Shown: positions 9,661 to 18,765, counted from the stretch's first letter. The stretch: DNA of 64,000 nt from JAPLKB01 sp964532465 (GCA_964532465.1 CAZHHX010000010.1:1-64000); one strand, 5' to 3'. A program made the numbers and translations. Notes: generated by a model from the sequence alone, not told the origin.

Positions 9661-9940
9661 GGTTTTGTCAAAAGTTTCTTTTCCATTGCTCTTATCTTGA
9701 GCAGTTTTTCTTTGTTTTCCTAGTCGGGCTACGGCATTTTAGAATTTTTAATCTGCGGCGGTCTGCTGCGCTTTGCGATCCTCCGACGTACATTGAGTAC
9801 GTCTACAGCCTGCAAAGCTTACAGCCCATCCACATCTGTAAAAATTCTAAAATGCCGTAGCCCACTCAAGCCTGATTCACACCTGCCTTTATTCGCTGAT
9901 ATGAATCAGGCGGAAATGAAGAAATTATTCTTCATTTCCC
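9661..9940. repeat. Dispersed hairpin repeat, family A copy 1
   Basis: About 280 bp matching the repeats at 25451 and 50310. It contains a perfect 25-bp inverted repeat (9726-9750 with 9839-9863), an inner hairpin GACGTAC/GTACGTC at about 9784, then hairpins GCCTGATTCA/TGAATCAGGC (9870 and 9902) and GGAAATGAAGAA/TTCTTCATTTCC (9912-9939). It fills most of the space between cobU and cobT. Confidence 0.85.
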
Positions 9941-10014
9941 AGACTTCGCGACCCTCTCTTTGACTCTTTCTGGTTTATCATTATTCAATCTTTGTAGTCA
10001 TTTCATAAAAATTA

Positions 10015-10533
10015 TCATGATGACTTTACTTTTAATGGAATGCCAGCGACCATGAAAATTACATCTGTTGCTGCTTGTGCAACCTGCCGGTTTACGTGTC
10101 CCAGATTGTCTCTGTATGCTCTCCCGAGTGGGGATTCGGGGACAAGTCCAAGTCCTACTTCATTTGAGATTATATAAAGCGGGGCAGGGTGGGCAATTGA
10201 GATGGCGGAAACAAGTTTTTCTGTTTCTTCAGCAATATCAAAGCCGGCATGCATAATGTTTGAAACCCATAGGGTAAGGCAATCTATGAGGATAACATTG
10301 TATGCTCCTTTGATCCTGTCAATGATAGGCGCTATATGAAGCGGTTCTTCATAGGTGTCCCAGTCGCTGCCCCTTTCCTTCTTATGATTTTCTATGCGGA
10401 TGTGCATCTCATCGTCAAGGGCCTCTGCTGTCGCGATAAAGGCCTTTTTCCCTTTTATCTGTGAGGCTTCTGCCAGCGCGTAGTAGCTTTTTCCGCTTCT
10501 GGCGCCTCCAAGCACAATAGTTATCTTTTGCAT
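10015..10533 (-). CDS. cobU: Adenosylcobinamide kinase / guanylyltransferase CobU
   Basis: A bifunctional enzyme of 172 residues (Salmonella 181). The P-loop is GGARSGKS (9-16), H50 in ENHKKER aligns with the guanylylated histidine, and VILIDCLTLWVSN is the conserved Walker B-like segment. It phosphorylates adenosylcobinamide and then transfers GMP from GTP. It overlaps the end of btuD by 13 bases, linking salvage chemistry to import. Confidence 0.94.
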   Translation of the reverse strand: MQKITIVLGGARSGKSYYALAEASQIKGKKAFIATAEALDDEMHIRIENHKKERGSDWDTYEEPLHIAPIIDRIKGAYNVILIDCLTLWVSNIMHAGFDIAEETEKLVSAISIAHPAPLYIISNEVGLGLVPESPLGRAYRDNLGHVNRQVAQAATDVIFMVAGIPLKVKSS

Positions 10534-11318
10534 CGTTTCTTTGCCTCCTCAGGCACTACAAGGACGAAGGGTTTGGAAGACAGGGGATTTGTTTCCACAA
10601 CAACAACCGTTTTATAAACCTCTTCAATATCCTTGTAATTCAGCACCTCTTCCGGTTTACCATCCTTTTTTATGGTCCCTTTGTCCATGAGAACGAGGCG
10701 GTCACAGTATTCCGCGGCAAGATTGAGATCATGAAGCACAATGATGATGGTAAGGGCATACTCCGTACTCAGCTTTTTGATAAGATCGAGGATTCCCACC
10801 TGGTGAGTAATATCCAGATGGGCGGTAGGCTCATCAAGCAGCAGCAGCACCGGTTCCTGCGTGAGCGCTCTTGCAATGAGCGCGAGCTGTACCTCCCCGC
10901 TGCTCAACTGTGAGATATACCTGTCTTTTAATCTTATTGTATCGGTGATTTCCATGCAATGTCCGGCAAGTTCAATATCCTTCCCTGTTTCAAACAACTG
11001 GAATTTACTGTAATGGGGCAGCCTGCCAAGGAGGACATATTCCTCAACAGTCATTATCGTTGAAGGAATACCCTGCGAAACAACGGCAATGTTTCGCGCA
11101 AGCTCTCTGAGACTTATCTCCTTTGTATCTTTCCCGCTGAAACGGATCGTTCCTCCGAAGGGCTTGACTAACCGGGTAATGCCGCGAAGCAAAGTAGTTT
11201 TTCCTGACCCGTTCGGGCCGATGATGCCTACGAATTCCCCTTTCTTTATCCGAAGGTCAATATTGTTTAATATGGTTTTAGAGCCGTATCCGCATGAAAA
11301 ATTATTTATCTCAATCAT
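10521..11318 (-). CDS. btuD: ABC transporter ATP-binding protein, corrinoid uptake (BtuD-like)
   Basis: An ATPase of the FecE/BtuD class, about 265 residues. Walker A is GPNGSGKT (34-41), the signature is LSSGEVQLALIARAL and Walker B is LLLLDEPTAHLD. The frame extends 38 codons upstream into the permease gene. The start used here makes an ATGA overlap with btuC and begins at the typical MIEINNFSCGYG. It energises import with the adjacent permease and binding protein. Siderophore uptake is the family alternative; the surrounding cob genes and riboswitch favour corrinoids. Confidence 0.9.
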   Translation of the reverse strand: MIEINNFSCGYGSKTILNNIDLRIKKGEFVGIIGPNGSGKTTLLRGITRLVKPFGGTIRFSGKDTKEISLRELARNIAVVSQGIPSTIMTVEEYVLLGRLPHYSKFQLFETGKDIELAGHCMEITDTIRLKDRYISQLSSGEVQLALIARALTQEPVLLLLDEPTAHLDITHQVGILDLIKKLSTEYALTIIIVLHDLNLAAEYCDRLVLMDKGTIKKDGKPEEVLNYKDIEEVYKTVVVVETNPLSSKPFVLVVPEEAKKRCKR

Positions 11319-12319
11319 CTTAAAAACCTTCTGCTCAGAGCATAGACGAAAAGACTCCCCCCGAGTATTCCTGTTATCACTCCTACGGGAAGTTCCACAG
11401 GTGAAATGATTGTCCGTGCCAGGGTGTCGCAAAATATGAGAAAACCCGCGCCAACAATGAATGACATAACCAGAAGCACTCTATGATCATACCCGGCAAG
11501 CATCCTTACAAAGTGAGGGACAACAAGCCCGACAAAGCCGATTATTCCTGCAATGGATACGCTGACACCTGTTAAAACCGATGCAATGAGAAAGAGCATC
11601 TTTTTTGCTCTTTCCACATTTACGCCGAGATGGATAGCCTCTTCCTCGCCGAGAGCAAGGGCGTTTAAGTCTAAAGAGAAAATGTAAGACAGGATAAGGC
11701 AGGTCAAAGAAATAAAGAGGACAATGGAAATGAGCAGCCAGCTCGGTTCTTCCAGGGAGCCCATTATCCAGAATATTATACCCTGGAGGTCTTCGGTGCG
11801 CGATATAGCCAATATAAGAGTAACTATGGAGGAAGAGATATAACTTATCATGACGCCTGTAAGAAGGAGCCCTTCTGTTTTTACCGTACCCTTCCGTATA
11901 TTTATAAGAGAGATGGGAAGAGCCACAGCAAAGGCGCCCATGAATCCGAAAAGCGGCATGGCAAAATCCGGGAATATCCTGTGCAGACCCAGAATGATAC
12001 AGAGAGCAACGCCAAGGGCAGCGCCTCCTGAAATACCCAGTGTATAAGGCTCAACAAGGGGGTTGCGGAACATGCCCTGAAGGATAACACCGGCAAGACT
12101 TAAAGAACCTCCGACAGCAAATCCAAGCATGATTCTGGGTATTCGTATGTTGAAAAGAATGCTGAATTCAGGGGTCCCATTGCCTTTCAGCAGTGTCGGT
12201 ATGATATCTTTCAGGGTTATGTCAACGGAACCGCTGCTTAACGAATAGAGGCTTGCGGCAAGAAGGAAGGCCGCTGAAATAAGTATGGAGGATTGCCAGT
12301 TAAATATAGTTTTTTTCAT
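11315..12319 (-). CDS. btuC: FecCD-family permease, corrinoid ABC transporter (BtuC-like)
   Basis: A 334-residue polytopic permease with about ten hydrophobic helices. It shows the family pattern NPLVEPYTLGISGGAALG and the cytoplasmic GxxxxFVGLVVPH coupling segment (GIIGFVGLVVPHFVRM). BtuC is 326 residues in E. coli. It lies between btuF and btuD with a three-base gap and a four-base overlap, so the three make one transporter. Corrinoid as substrate is inferred from operon context. Confidence 0.91.
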   Translation of the reverse strand: MKKTIFNWQSSILISAAFLLAASLYSLSSGSVDITLKDIIPTLLKGNGTPEFSILFNIRIPRIMLGFAVGGSLSLAGVILQGMFRNPLVEPYTLGISGGAALGVALCIILGLHRIFPDFAMPLFGFMGAFAVALPISLINIRKGTVKTEGLLLTGVMISYISSSIVTLILAISRTEDLQGIIFWIMGSLEEPSWLLISIVLFISLTCLILSYIFSLDLNALALGEEEAIHLGVNVERAKKMLFLIASVLTGVSVSIAGIIGFVGLVVPHFVRMLAGYDHRVLLVMSFIVGAGFLIFCDTLARTIISPVELPVGVITGILGGSLFVYALSRRFLR

Positions 12320-12322
12320 TCC

Positions 12323-13189
12323 CTATCCTTTAAAAGCTTCAGGATGTAGTATTTTAACGATATCTTCAAGCAAATCGGCGAAGCTGACCGGTGTGGGGCT
12401 GCATATTTTATCGGAATCCACAAGGTATATATGCTTGTTTTTAACGGCGTTTATGGTTCTGTATTTCTGCCACGATTTTTGCTCTTTTCCCCCTGCAATA
12501 CCCATAGTTGTGATAATAACTATGTCGGGATTGCGGCGAACAACTTCTTCCCTGCTTACAAGGCCGGACTTCGCGTCTTTAAAAATATTTACACCGCCTG
12601 CAAATTCTATAAGATCATTAATAAAATAGTCTTTTGTAGATGCAAAAAGAGGTTTGGAACCAAGCTGAACAAAGACTTTTTTGCGTGGGAGAACTTCAAC
12701 CTTTTTTTGTGTTTTTACCACCCTTTTTTTCGATTCAGCTACCATAATGCCGGCCTGTTCTTCTTTACCCACTATTTTGCCGAGTTCAAGGAAAATATTG
12801 CAGAGCCGGTCAAATTCTTTTGATATGTCGAAAATTATGATGTTAATACCGAGATTTTTTAATTTCCTTATATCTTTAGAACTTGTAAGCCCTGTACCGA
12901 TTACAAGGTCGGGTTTGAGATTGATTATTTTTTCCGTATTGATTTCCAATAATGTACCTATTTTTTCTTTTTTTACAGCATCGGGCGGCTTCTGACAGTA
13001 TGTGGTAACGCCTATGACGCTGTCTCCAGCTCCAAGGAGAAAGAGAGCTTCCGTGATGCCGGGACTCAAGGAAATAATTCTTTTCGGTATGCCTTTTGCC
13101 AAAGGCTCGCCTGTACAAGGGGAAGCCAGGATAAAAAGAGCTGTACAGGCAAAAAGAACAAGAAAAAATGTTATAACGTGTCTTTGCAT
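12323..13189 (-). CDS. btuF: Periplasmic corrinoid-binding protein (BtuF-like)
   Basis: A 288-residue solute-binding protein of the cluster A helical-backbone class. It has an N-terminal signal sequence (hydrophobic run about residues 5-22) and the typical RIISLSPGITEALFLLGAG opening. A pattern of KPDLVIG and NPDIVII strand ends marks the two lobes. It should collect corrinoid delivered by BtuB and pass it to BtuCD. It is somewhat longer than E. coli BtuF (266), mostly in a lysine-rich linker after residue 150. Confidence 0.89.
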   Translation of the reverse strand: MQRHVITFFLVLFACTALFILASPCTGEPLAKGIPKRIISLSPGITEALFLLGAGDSVIGVTTYCQKPPDAVKKEKIGTLLEINTEKIINLKPDLVIGTGLTSSKDIRKLKNLGINIIIFDISKEFDRLCNIFLELGKIVGKEEQAGIMVAESKKRVVKTQKKVEVLPRKKVFVQLGSKPLFASTKDYFINDLIEFAGGVNIFKDAKSGLVSREEVVRRNPDIVIITTMGIAGGKEQKSWQKYRTINAVKNKHIYLVDSDKICSPTPVSFADLLEDIVKILHPEAFKG

Positions 13190-13198
13190 TATTTTCAG

Positions 13199-13858
13199 TT
13201 ACATCTGTTTATAGGGCTCAAGCTCCAGCAACCAGTTTGAATCCTTTAATGACTTTCCTGTGATGCTGAATTCTACAGGTTTTTTAAAAATGGGGCCGTC
13301 ATAGACAAATGTATGATACTCTCCTTTCTCGCCGCTAAGATCAACATTATTCAATGCCTTTAGATCATCCATAAAGGCATTGTTTATCTCCCTTCCGAGC
13401 CATTCTTCGCCTAAATATCGTTTATCTGTTGCAACGACGATAGCCTTAAAGCCTGCGTCGATAAAGGAGTTGAGGAGTTCCTCCCTCTCTTTCAGCCACA
13501 GAGGAAGTAAGGGTTCTACTCCCGATTCCAGGCATACCCGTTCCACCCAGTCCCTGTGTTCTATCATGTCAATATCCCCGAAGACTCCACGTAGTGCATC
13601 ACCATCCTTGATTATTGAAACGATTTTCTTAAATTCATTTTCATAAGTGTTCCAGGATGCTCTCTGCTGCACCAGGCTGATGCTGAGCGCTTCGGCCTGA
13701 GAAGCAAGAACGGACGATGTAAGGCCGTGTGTTCGTGAATGTTCGCCGTTTTCCGTTGCCATATTCAGTAAGCTGGTGATTTCAACACCTGATCTGGTTG
13801 CTTCATAGAACGCCAATGCGCAATCTTTTCCTCCGCTCCAGGAACAAAATGTTTTCAT
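13199..13858 (-). CDS. DUF71/COG2102 PP-loop ATPase, possible corrinoid amidation or salvage enzyme
   Basis: An adenine nucleotide alpha-hydrolase-fold protein of about 219 residues. The PP-loop CSWSGGKDCALAFYEA is at the N-terminus and the DUF71 signature GEYHTFVYDGPIF near the C-terminus. Archaeal and eukaryotic relatives are diphthine-ammonia ligases. Comparative genomics has proposed that a bacterial subgroup acts in B12 salvage, and this gene sits inside the riboswitch-led corrinoid block. GGAGG lies just before the chosen ATG, which overlaps the preceding gene as ATGA. The substrate is unproven. Confidence 0.8.
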   Translation of the reverse strand: MKTFCSWSGGKDCALAFYEATRSGVEITSLLNMATENGEHSRTHGLTSSVLASQAEALSISLVQQRASWNTYENEFKKIVSIIKDGDALRGVFGDIDMIEHRDWVERVCLESGVEPLLPLWLKEREELLNSFIDAGFKAIVVATDKRYLGEEWLGREINNAFMDDLKALNNVDLSGEKGEYHTFVYDGPIFKKPVEFSITGKSLKDSNWLLELEPYKQM

Positions 13859-14817
13859 TGTAACCTCCATTCAAGCACATATCCGCACACATGGCAGTGG
13901 AAGGAATCGACGGACATGCCTGCGCCGCACCCGGGACATGCTTTTTCTCCTTCTTCCGGTTCAGGGATTGAGTTGCCGACTTCACGAAAGACCTTGTAGT
14001 AATAGAAATGTTCTTTATTATAAAATTTAATGGGATAAGGATTTTTTTGGAATTCCTCATCGCTGACCATTGAAGATATGATTTCTCTGAGATTTGTCAT
14101 GCCGGAGCCGTATTCAAGAGGCCTCTTTCCCTGCCAGATAAACCCGGTCGGGAGAAGGTCTTCGAAGGTTTTTCTGAGGACCCATTTGCCGTGGATTGTC
14201 CCCTTTTCTTCCCGAATCCTTAGTTCATTCGGTATTCCCAAGGCAAATTCGATTACTTTTTTCTCAAGAAAGGGCTGTCTTACATCCATGCCCAGGAAAT
14301 CGGCAAGGACATTGGAACTGAAAGACATGCGCGAGGTAATCTTTTTTATATAGCCTTGCAAGTCATCAATCTCTTTCATAAAATCATAGCCGCCGAAAAG
14401 CTCGTCTGCTCCATCCCCTGTCATAAATGAAGTGATGCCCATATCTGATAAGGTCTTTAAGCCGTAATAGGCTGTAATATCATTTGGTATTGCAGGATCG
14501 AAACTTCCCAATATTTCTATCACAACGGGAATGGCAGCTATAGCTTCATCAATGCTGACTGATCTTTGGGCGTGATGAAACTTGAGGGTCCGGGCAAGCT
14601 CTTTTGAATATTGGAGGTCTTCACCTTCAGATAGCAGATTTATTGTAACTGCATGAACTTCAGAAGGGTCATAGATGCGGCATACCATGGCTGCGATGAT
14701 GCTTGTATCAAGGCCGCCGGAAAAAAGTATGTTGGGTACAGCCTTTTTTTTGACAGCATCGGTGAAAATATTATTCAGTCGGGATGTTACATCTTTAATC
14801 TCTTTATGACCGTACAT
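13855..14817 (-). CDS. Stand-alone asparagine-synthase-type ATPase with C-terminal zinc ribbon
   Basis: A 320-residue protein matching only the synthetase half of asparagine synthase B. The PP-loop is FSGGLDTS (32-39) and the second motif GDGADELFGGYDF. There is no N-terminal glutaminase domain, so ammonia or another amide donor would be needed. The last 27 residues add a zinc ribbon (C294, C297, C308, C311). It overlaps the DUF71 gene by four bases, putting two amide-forming PP-loop ATPases side by side between btuF and btuB. A role in amidating a corrinoid side chain is inference. Confidence 0.78.
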   Translation of the reverse strand: MYGHKEIKDVTSRLNNIFTDAVKKKAVPNILFSGGLDTSIIAAMVCRIYDPSEVHAVTINLLSEGEDLQYSKELARTLKFHHAQRSVSIDEAIAAIPVVIEILGSFDPAIPNDITAYYGLKTLSDMGITSFMTGDGADELFGGYDFMKEIDDLQGYIKKITSRMSFSSNVLADFLGMDVRQPFLEKKVIEFALGIPNELRIREEKGTIHGKWVLRKTFEDLLPTGFIWQGKRPLEYGSGMTNLREIISSMVSDEEFQKNPYPIKFYNKEHFYYYKVFREVGNSIPEPEEGEKACPGCGAGMSVDSFHCHVCGYVLEWRLQ

Positions 14818-14888
14818 TATTTACCTCCTTTGTCGTTTTGAGTGTATCGCTTTTCCCGGAAATTTATTCTAAAGCTTTTCCGCTACGG

Positions 14889-16805
14889 TCAAAAGGCAAA
14901 TTTAACCCCTCCATATATGGAAAAGCCGGGTGTTCCATATCCGTAGACTTCCTGGTATTTTCTGTTCAGGAGGTTCTCAATCCTTCCGAAAAGCTGAACT
15001 TGTCTGGTTATATTATATTTGGTTGCAATGTTTACCAGGGTATGTCCTCCCACTATGCCGCTTGTCGGATAGGGCATCCAGTCCCGCCTTTGGCCTGTGT
15101 AAAGAACCCTGAAATGGACACTCCCTTTTTCTGAAAAACTGTAGTTAGTATCGGCGCTGAACTTATTCTTCGGTCTTCTCAATAAAGATTCTCCGGTATC
15201 CTGATTTTCCGTGTCCATGTAGGTATAGCTGAGATCGAATGTGAGATTGTCCTTTGCTTTAATCTTAGCTGAGAGCTCCAATCCATCGGTTCCTGCTTTT
15301 CCGATATTCACGTAACCGCGGGCGTTATCGTAATCTATGAGGTTTTTAAATTTGTTATTGAAATAGGTGATGCCAAGGGTGATTTTTTCATTGAAAATAT
15401 CCTGGTCTATCCCTAAATCCCAACCTTTGCTCTCCTCGGGTTTCAAATTAACATTACCCACAGGCCCCCAGACTGTTGCAGGCGCGTAGAGCTGATACAG
15501 GGAAGGGGCTCTCTCCCCGGTGCCGTATGTCCCCCGTATCTTTGTCCCTGTCTTTTTTATGAAGTAAGCAGGGGCAATCCGGTATGTGATTTTTGATCCT
15601 ATCTCGCTGTGATCATCTAAGCGTATGCCCGCAGTTCCGAAAAACTGCTCTCCAAGCTTAATCTGATCCTGTATGTAATAACCTGTATTATGTGCCGATT
15701 TTTCAGGGAAGAGAGTTGTTCCTGTACCCCAGGCATTTATCCAGCGGTAATCGGATTTTCCCGTTTCTTCCTTGTATTCCAATCCGAATGTAAGCGTATT
15801 GGTTCTATGTACCTCAACAACATGCTGCCATCCTATTTTGTCAAGTCTTCCGTTGTAGCTCGATCTTTGAGAATCATTAACATGCTGAAAATCTCTGGGG
15901 TTATAGTATGTTCTGTCATTGCTGTTGGTGGCGAACTCTATGGACTGTACCCATTTTCCTTCAAAGAGGGCGATATCGGCCTTTCCCTTTAAAAGAAGCT
16001 GAACAGTATTATATATGTTGTTTACATCATCGCCCCCTCGACCTCCTCCATTATCGATGTCTGATCTTGCCTTGGTATAGCGTACAACAAAATCGGTATT
16101 AACATGTTTTCCAATAGTAAAACCGAACCTTGATGAAAGGGACGTGTTATCATATCCATCGGTTTCAATATTTCCATCCCTTCTGTTGGCTGATGAGATG
16201 CCTTTTGAATTTATATGTGAGGCGCCCAAAGAGTAATAAAAATTTTTAAGTGAGCCCTCTAATCCTGCTGATTCCCTGAATGTATTATAGGAGCCCCCTT
16301 CTCCGGATAGGAAGAACTTCGGTTTTCCCGTTCCCTTTTTTGTAATTATGTTGATAACTCCGCCTATAGCTCCTGAACCGTAGAGAGTGCTCTGAGGTCC
16401 CCGTAAAACCTCGATACGTTCAATATTGTCAACGGTAAGGTCAGAAAAATCATAGAGCCTGCCGAAGTGCATAACATCGTTCATCTCCATGCCGTCGATC
16501 ATTACAAGGGTATGTTCAGGATTGGCGCCCCGCATATATATTGATGATGACCTGCCCAGCCCTCCGGTTTGCGTTACGTCGACACCGGGCAAACCACGGA
16601 GAACATCAAGCACCATAGGTTCTTTTTTGTCCTCAATATCTTTTGATGTTACGATGCTGATTGAGCTTGCAATCTCTTCCACCGGTGTTTCGACCCTTGT
16701 TGCAGTAATAACGATTTCGTCTAAACTGTGGGGCTGCTGGCATTGTGCCTTATGGGAAATGGAAAAAATCAGGAACAAAAGAAAAATCAATGATGCGTGT
16801 TTCAT
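14889..16805 (-). CDS. btuB: TonB-dependent outer-membrane corrinoid receptor BtuB
   Basis: A 638-residue outer-membrane receptor (E. coli BtuB 614). A signal peptide of about 22 residues precedes the TonB box region LDEIVITATR. A plug domain follows with GGLGRSSSIYMRGANPEH and LRGPQSTLYGSGAIGGVI. The barrel ends in the aromatic GVKFAF, as needed for outer-membrane assembly. A cobalamin riboswitch immediately upstream identifies corrinoids as the likely ligand and explains regulation. GGGAGGT precedes the ATG and lies in the expression platform. Confidence 0.94.
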   Translation of the reverse strand: MKHASLIFLLFLIFSISHKAQCQQPHSLDEIVITATRVETPVEEIASSISIVTSKDIEDKKEPMVLDVLRGLPGVDVTQTGGLGRSSSIYMRGANPEHTLVMIDGMEMNDVMHFGRLYDFSDLTVDNIERIEVLRGPQSTLYGSGAIGGVINIITKKGTGKPKFFLSGEGGSYNTFRESAGLEGSLKNFYYSLGASHINSKGISSANRRDGNIETDGYDNTSLSSRFGFTIGKHVNTDFVVRYTKARSDIDNGGGRGGDDVNNIYNTVQLLLKGKADIALFEGKWVQSIEFATNSNDRTYYNPRDFQHVNDSQRSSYNGRLDKIGWQHVVEVHRTNTLTFGLEYKEETGKSDYRWINAWGTGTTLFPEKSAHNTGYYIQDQIKLGEQFFGTAGIRLDDHSEIGSKITYRIAPAYFIKKTGTKIRGTYGTGERAPSLYQLYAPATVWGPVGNVNLKPEESKGWDLGIDQDIFNEKITLGITYFNNKFKNLIDYDNARGYVNIGKAGTDGLELSAKIKAKDNLTFDLSYTYMDTENQDTGESLLRRPKNKFSADTNYSFSEKGSVHFRVLYTGQRRDWMPYPTSGIVGGHTLVNIATKYNITRQVQLFGRIENLLNRKYQEVYGYGTPGFSIYGGVKFAF

Positions 16806-16847
16806 GAGTAACCTCCCTATGCCTCGTAAGGACAGTGTTTTTGGTGG

Positions 16848-17012
16848 TCCAATCCAAGGTTTCCTGACTTGCGGGCGTTAAGCTTACGCGCCTTCCCATC
16901 CTTTTTCAGGACAGTGGCCGGCATATGCCATGCGTTGCCTTTAACCCGTCACAGTTGCGGGACAGCGGAAGATTTTCACTTCACTTCCCTTGCAAATCGG
17001 ACGATTACTGCT
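16848..17012 (-). promoter_or_regulatory. Cobalamin (AdoCbl-class) riboswitch upstream of btuB
   Basis: On the minus strand the conserved core appears in order: GTGAAAATC, GCTGTCCCGCAACTGTGACG, then the B12 box AAGTCAGGAAACCTTGG (complement around 16852-16872). About 40 bases separate the B12 box from the btuB start and include its ribosome binding site, so control of translation or termination is plausible. It probably governs the downstream corrinoid genes as far as the next independent promoter. Confidence 0.95.
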
Positions 17013-17085
17013 TAGATGAAATCCTTATCATGTATTGGATTTAATTTCAACAGCTATATTTTTTCCGGACTTTACTGATTCAGCC

Positions 17086-17661
17086 CTAATAATTTTCTGC
17101 TGATAACTCAAAAAAGGCGCGGCCATAAGAACATACAGGACAACTATCCGGAGCCTCCCTGTCTTCATGCACGTAACCGCATATGCGGCATTTCCATTTA
17201 ACAACCGTATCCTTTTTGAAAACTTTCTCTTCTTTTAAATTGTTTAAAAGGGCGAGATACCGTTTTTCATGCAGAGCTTCTATGGAGGCGATGTGCCGCA
17301 ACATCCGGGCGATCTCGGAGAAACCTTCTTCATCGGCTGTGTCGGCAAATTCAGGATACATGACGCTCTGTTCATAATGCTCGCCTGCAACGGCTGTTTC
17401 CAGATTGGAAAGAGTCTTACCGAATCCTTTAACAGGATAAATCCCGGCAGGGAGTTCCACATCGCTTGTCTGAATAAAATTCAACTCCTGTCTGGCATGT
17501 TCCTGTTCATTGTATGCTGTTTCCCGAAAAATAGCGGCAATCTGCTCATAGCCTTCCTCTTTTGCCTGTGCCGCAAAAAAGGAATATAAATTCCTGTTAT
17601 TAGACTCACCTGTATAAGCTAACAGCAAATTCTTTTCAGTTTTTGTTCCTTTTAAGTTCAT
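17086..17661 (-). CDS. rbr: Rubrerythrin
   Basis: A 191-residue non-haem iron peroxidase. The N-terminal four-helix domain carries glutamate/histidine diiron ligand patterns such as ETAYNEQEHARQE, and a C-terminal rubredoxin domain has C158, C161, C174 and C177. It reduces hydrogen peroxide in the cytoplasm of anaerobes using rubredoxin-type electron transfer. AAAGGAGG is well placed before the ATG. The riboswitch lies just downstream on the same strand, so the two genes are probably separate units. Confidence 0.95.
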   Translation of the reverse strand: MNLKGTKTEKNLLLAYTGESNNRNLYSFFAAQAKEEGYEQIAAIFRETAYNEQEHARQELNFIQTSDVELPAGIYPVKGFGKTLSNLETAVAGEHYEQSVMYPEFADTADEEGFSEIARMLRHIASIEALHEKRYLALLNNLKEEKVFKKDTVVKWKCRICGYVHEDREAPDSCPVCSYGRAFFELSAENY

Positions 17662-17832
17662 AAATAAATCCTCCTTTTACAATTAACATGCTGGTCAACC
17701 AGGACATTTGCTTTCAATGTGAAAGCAAAGAAGCTTATAGCGCCTAAAAGCTCTCCTGTATTGGCTTTACAGTAAAATGCATTCTTACGCCAAATGTTGG
17801 CGTTACCTTTCAAAAACCCTGAATGCAACCAC

Positions 17833-18765
17833 TTACAAATCCCTTAATAACTTATCAAGAGTTGTTTTCGTATTATTAACAGGAATGTTGAATCTCTCAG
17901 CATATCGTATGACTGTTCCCCCAAATAAATCCCATTCGCTTTGTCTTCCTTTTGTTTCAACATCTCTCTGGAATGACGTTTTTGTTTCAAAAGGAAACTG
18001 ACTGACTTTTAAAAAAGATTTCTCAACAATATCTGATGGAAGTTCTATTTTGAGAGCCTTTGCGATCAATGCTATTTCCCGCATAATATTTTTGACGAGA
18101 ATGCCGAGGTTCTTATCGGCTGCTGTTTCACCAATTGTTTTTTTATGGGTCGCTGTTACTAACGCGAATGGCGCAATGAAAATGAATTTTGTCCATATTT
18201 CAATATTCACGTCTTCAAAAAATTCAATCAGAATGCCGGCACTTTTAAAAAGATCAATTAGTTTTTCAGGATAAAAATCGGGATACAAAGGGTCCTTCCC
18301 TATTGATATCCGGCCGCTCCCGCCGTTTTGAAAAATAATGCCGGGTGATTCTATATGAGTGCCTAAGTATAAACAGGATGGTAAAATATACCCTTTCCTT
18401 AAATGCTGCCGCATTCGTTCATAAATATCAGCGCCGTTTAAAAGCGGCAGAATTATGGAATTATTGTCTGTAATTCTATCAACTTCTTTTGTCACATTAT
18501 CCAAATCATAACCCTTAACCGATACAACAACTATGTCAAAAACAGGCAAATCATCAACGGAATCCGAACAGAAATAAGGTTTAACAAGAATTTCTTCTTT
18601 CCCGCCATCTTTTTTCAGAAGTAAATTTTTTTCCAAAATAGCATCTTTATGTTGGCCTCTTGCTATAAAAAATGTGTTGCCCTTACCGGTTTTGTTAAAA
18701 AATCTGCTCAACAGAACCGCATAATAACCGCCTACTCCCCCAACTCCATAAAAACATACATTCAT
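17833..18765 (-). CDS. panE: 2-dehydropantoate 2-reductase (ketopantoate reductase)
   Basis: A 310-residue PanE-family reductase. The N-terminal Rossmann motif is GVGGVGGYY, followed by PLLNGADIYERM (a variant of the family PLLNG segment) and a C-terminal helical domain. It reduces ketopantoate to pantoate with NADPH in pantothenate synthesis. The family also contains ketol reductases of other specificity, and no pan genes are adjacent. AAGGAG precedes the ATG. An isolated hairpin lies downstream at 17787-17803 (ACGCCAA/TTGGCGT). Confidence 0.85.
   Translation of the reverse strand: MNVCFYGVGGVGGYYAVLLSRFFNKTGKGNTFFIARGQHKDAILEKNLLLKKDGGKEEILVKPYFCSDSVDDLPVFDIVVVSVKGYDLDNVTKEVDRITDNNSIILPLLNGADIYERMRQHLRKGYILPSCLYLGTHIESPGIIFQNGGSGRISIGKDPLYPDFYPEKLIDLFKSAGILIEFFEDVNIEIWTKFIFIAPFALVTATHKKTIGETAADKNLGILVKNIMREIALIAKALKIELPSDIVEKSFLKVSQFPFETKTSFQRDVETKGRQSEWDLFGGTVIRYAERFNIPVNNTKTTLDKLLRDL

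Noticed and set aside
14838..16102. Plus-strand reading frames across btuB
   Set aside because: They lie antisense to a clearly coding receptor gene, have no ribosome binding sites and encode cysteine-rich, low-plausibility proteins.
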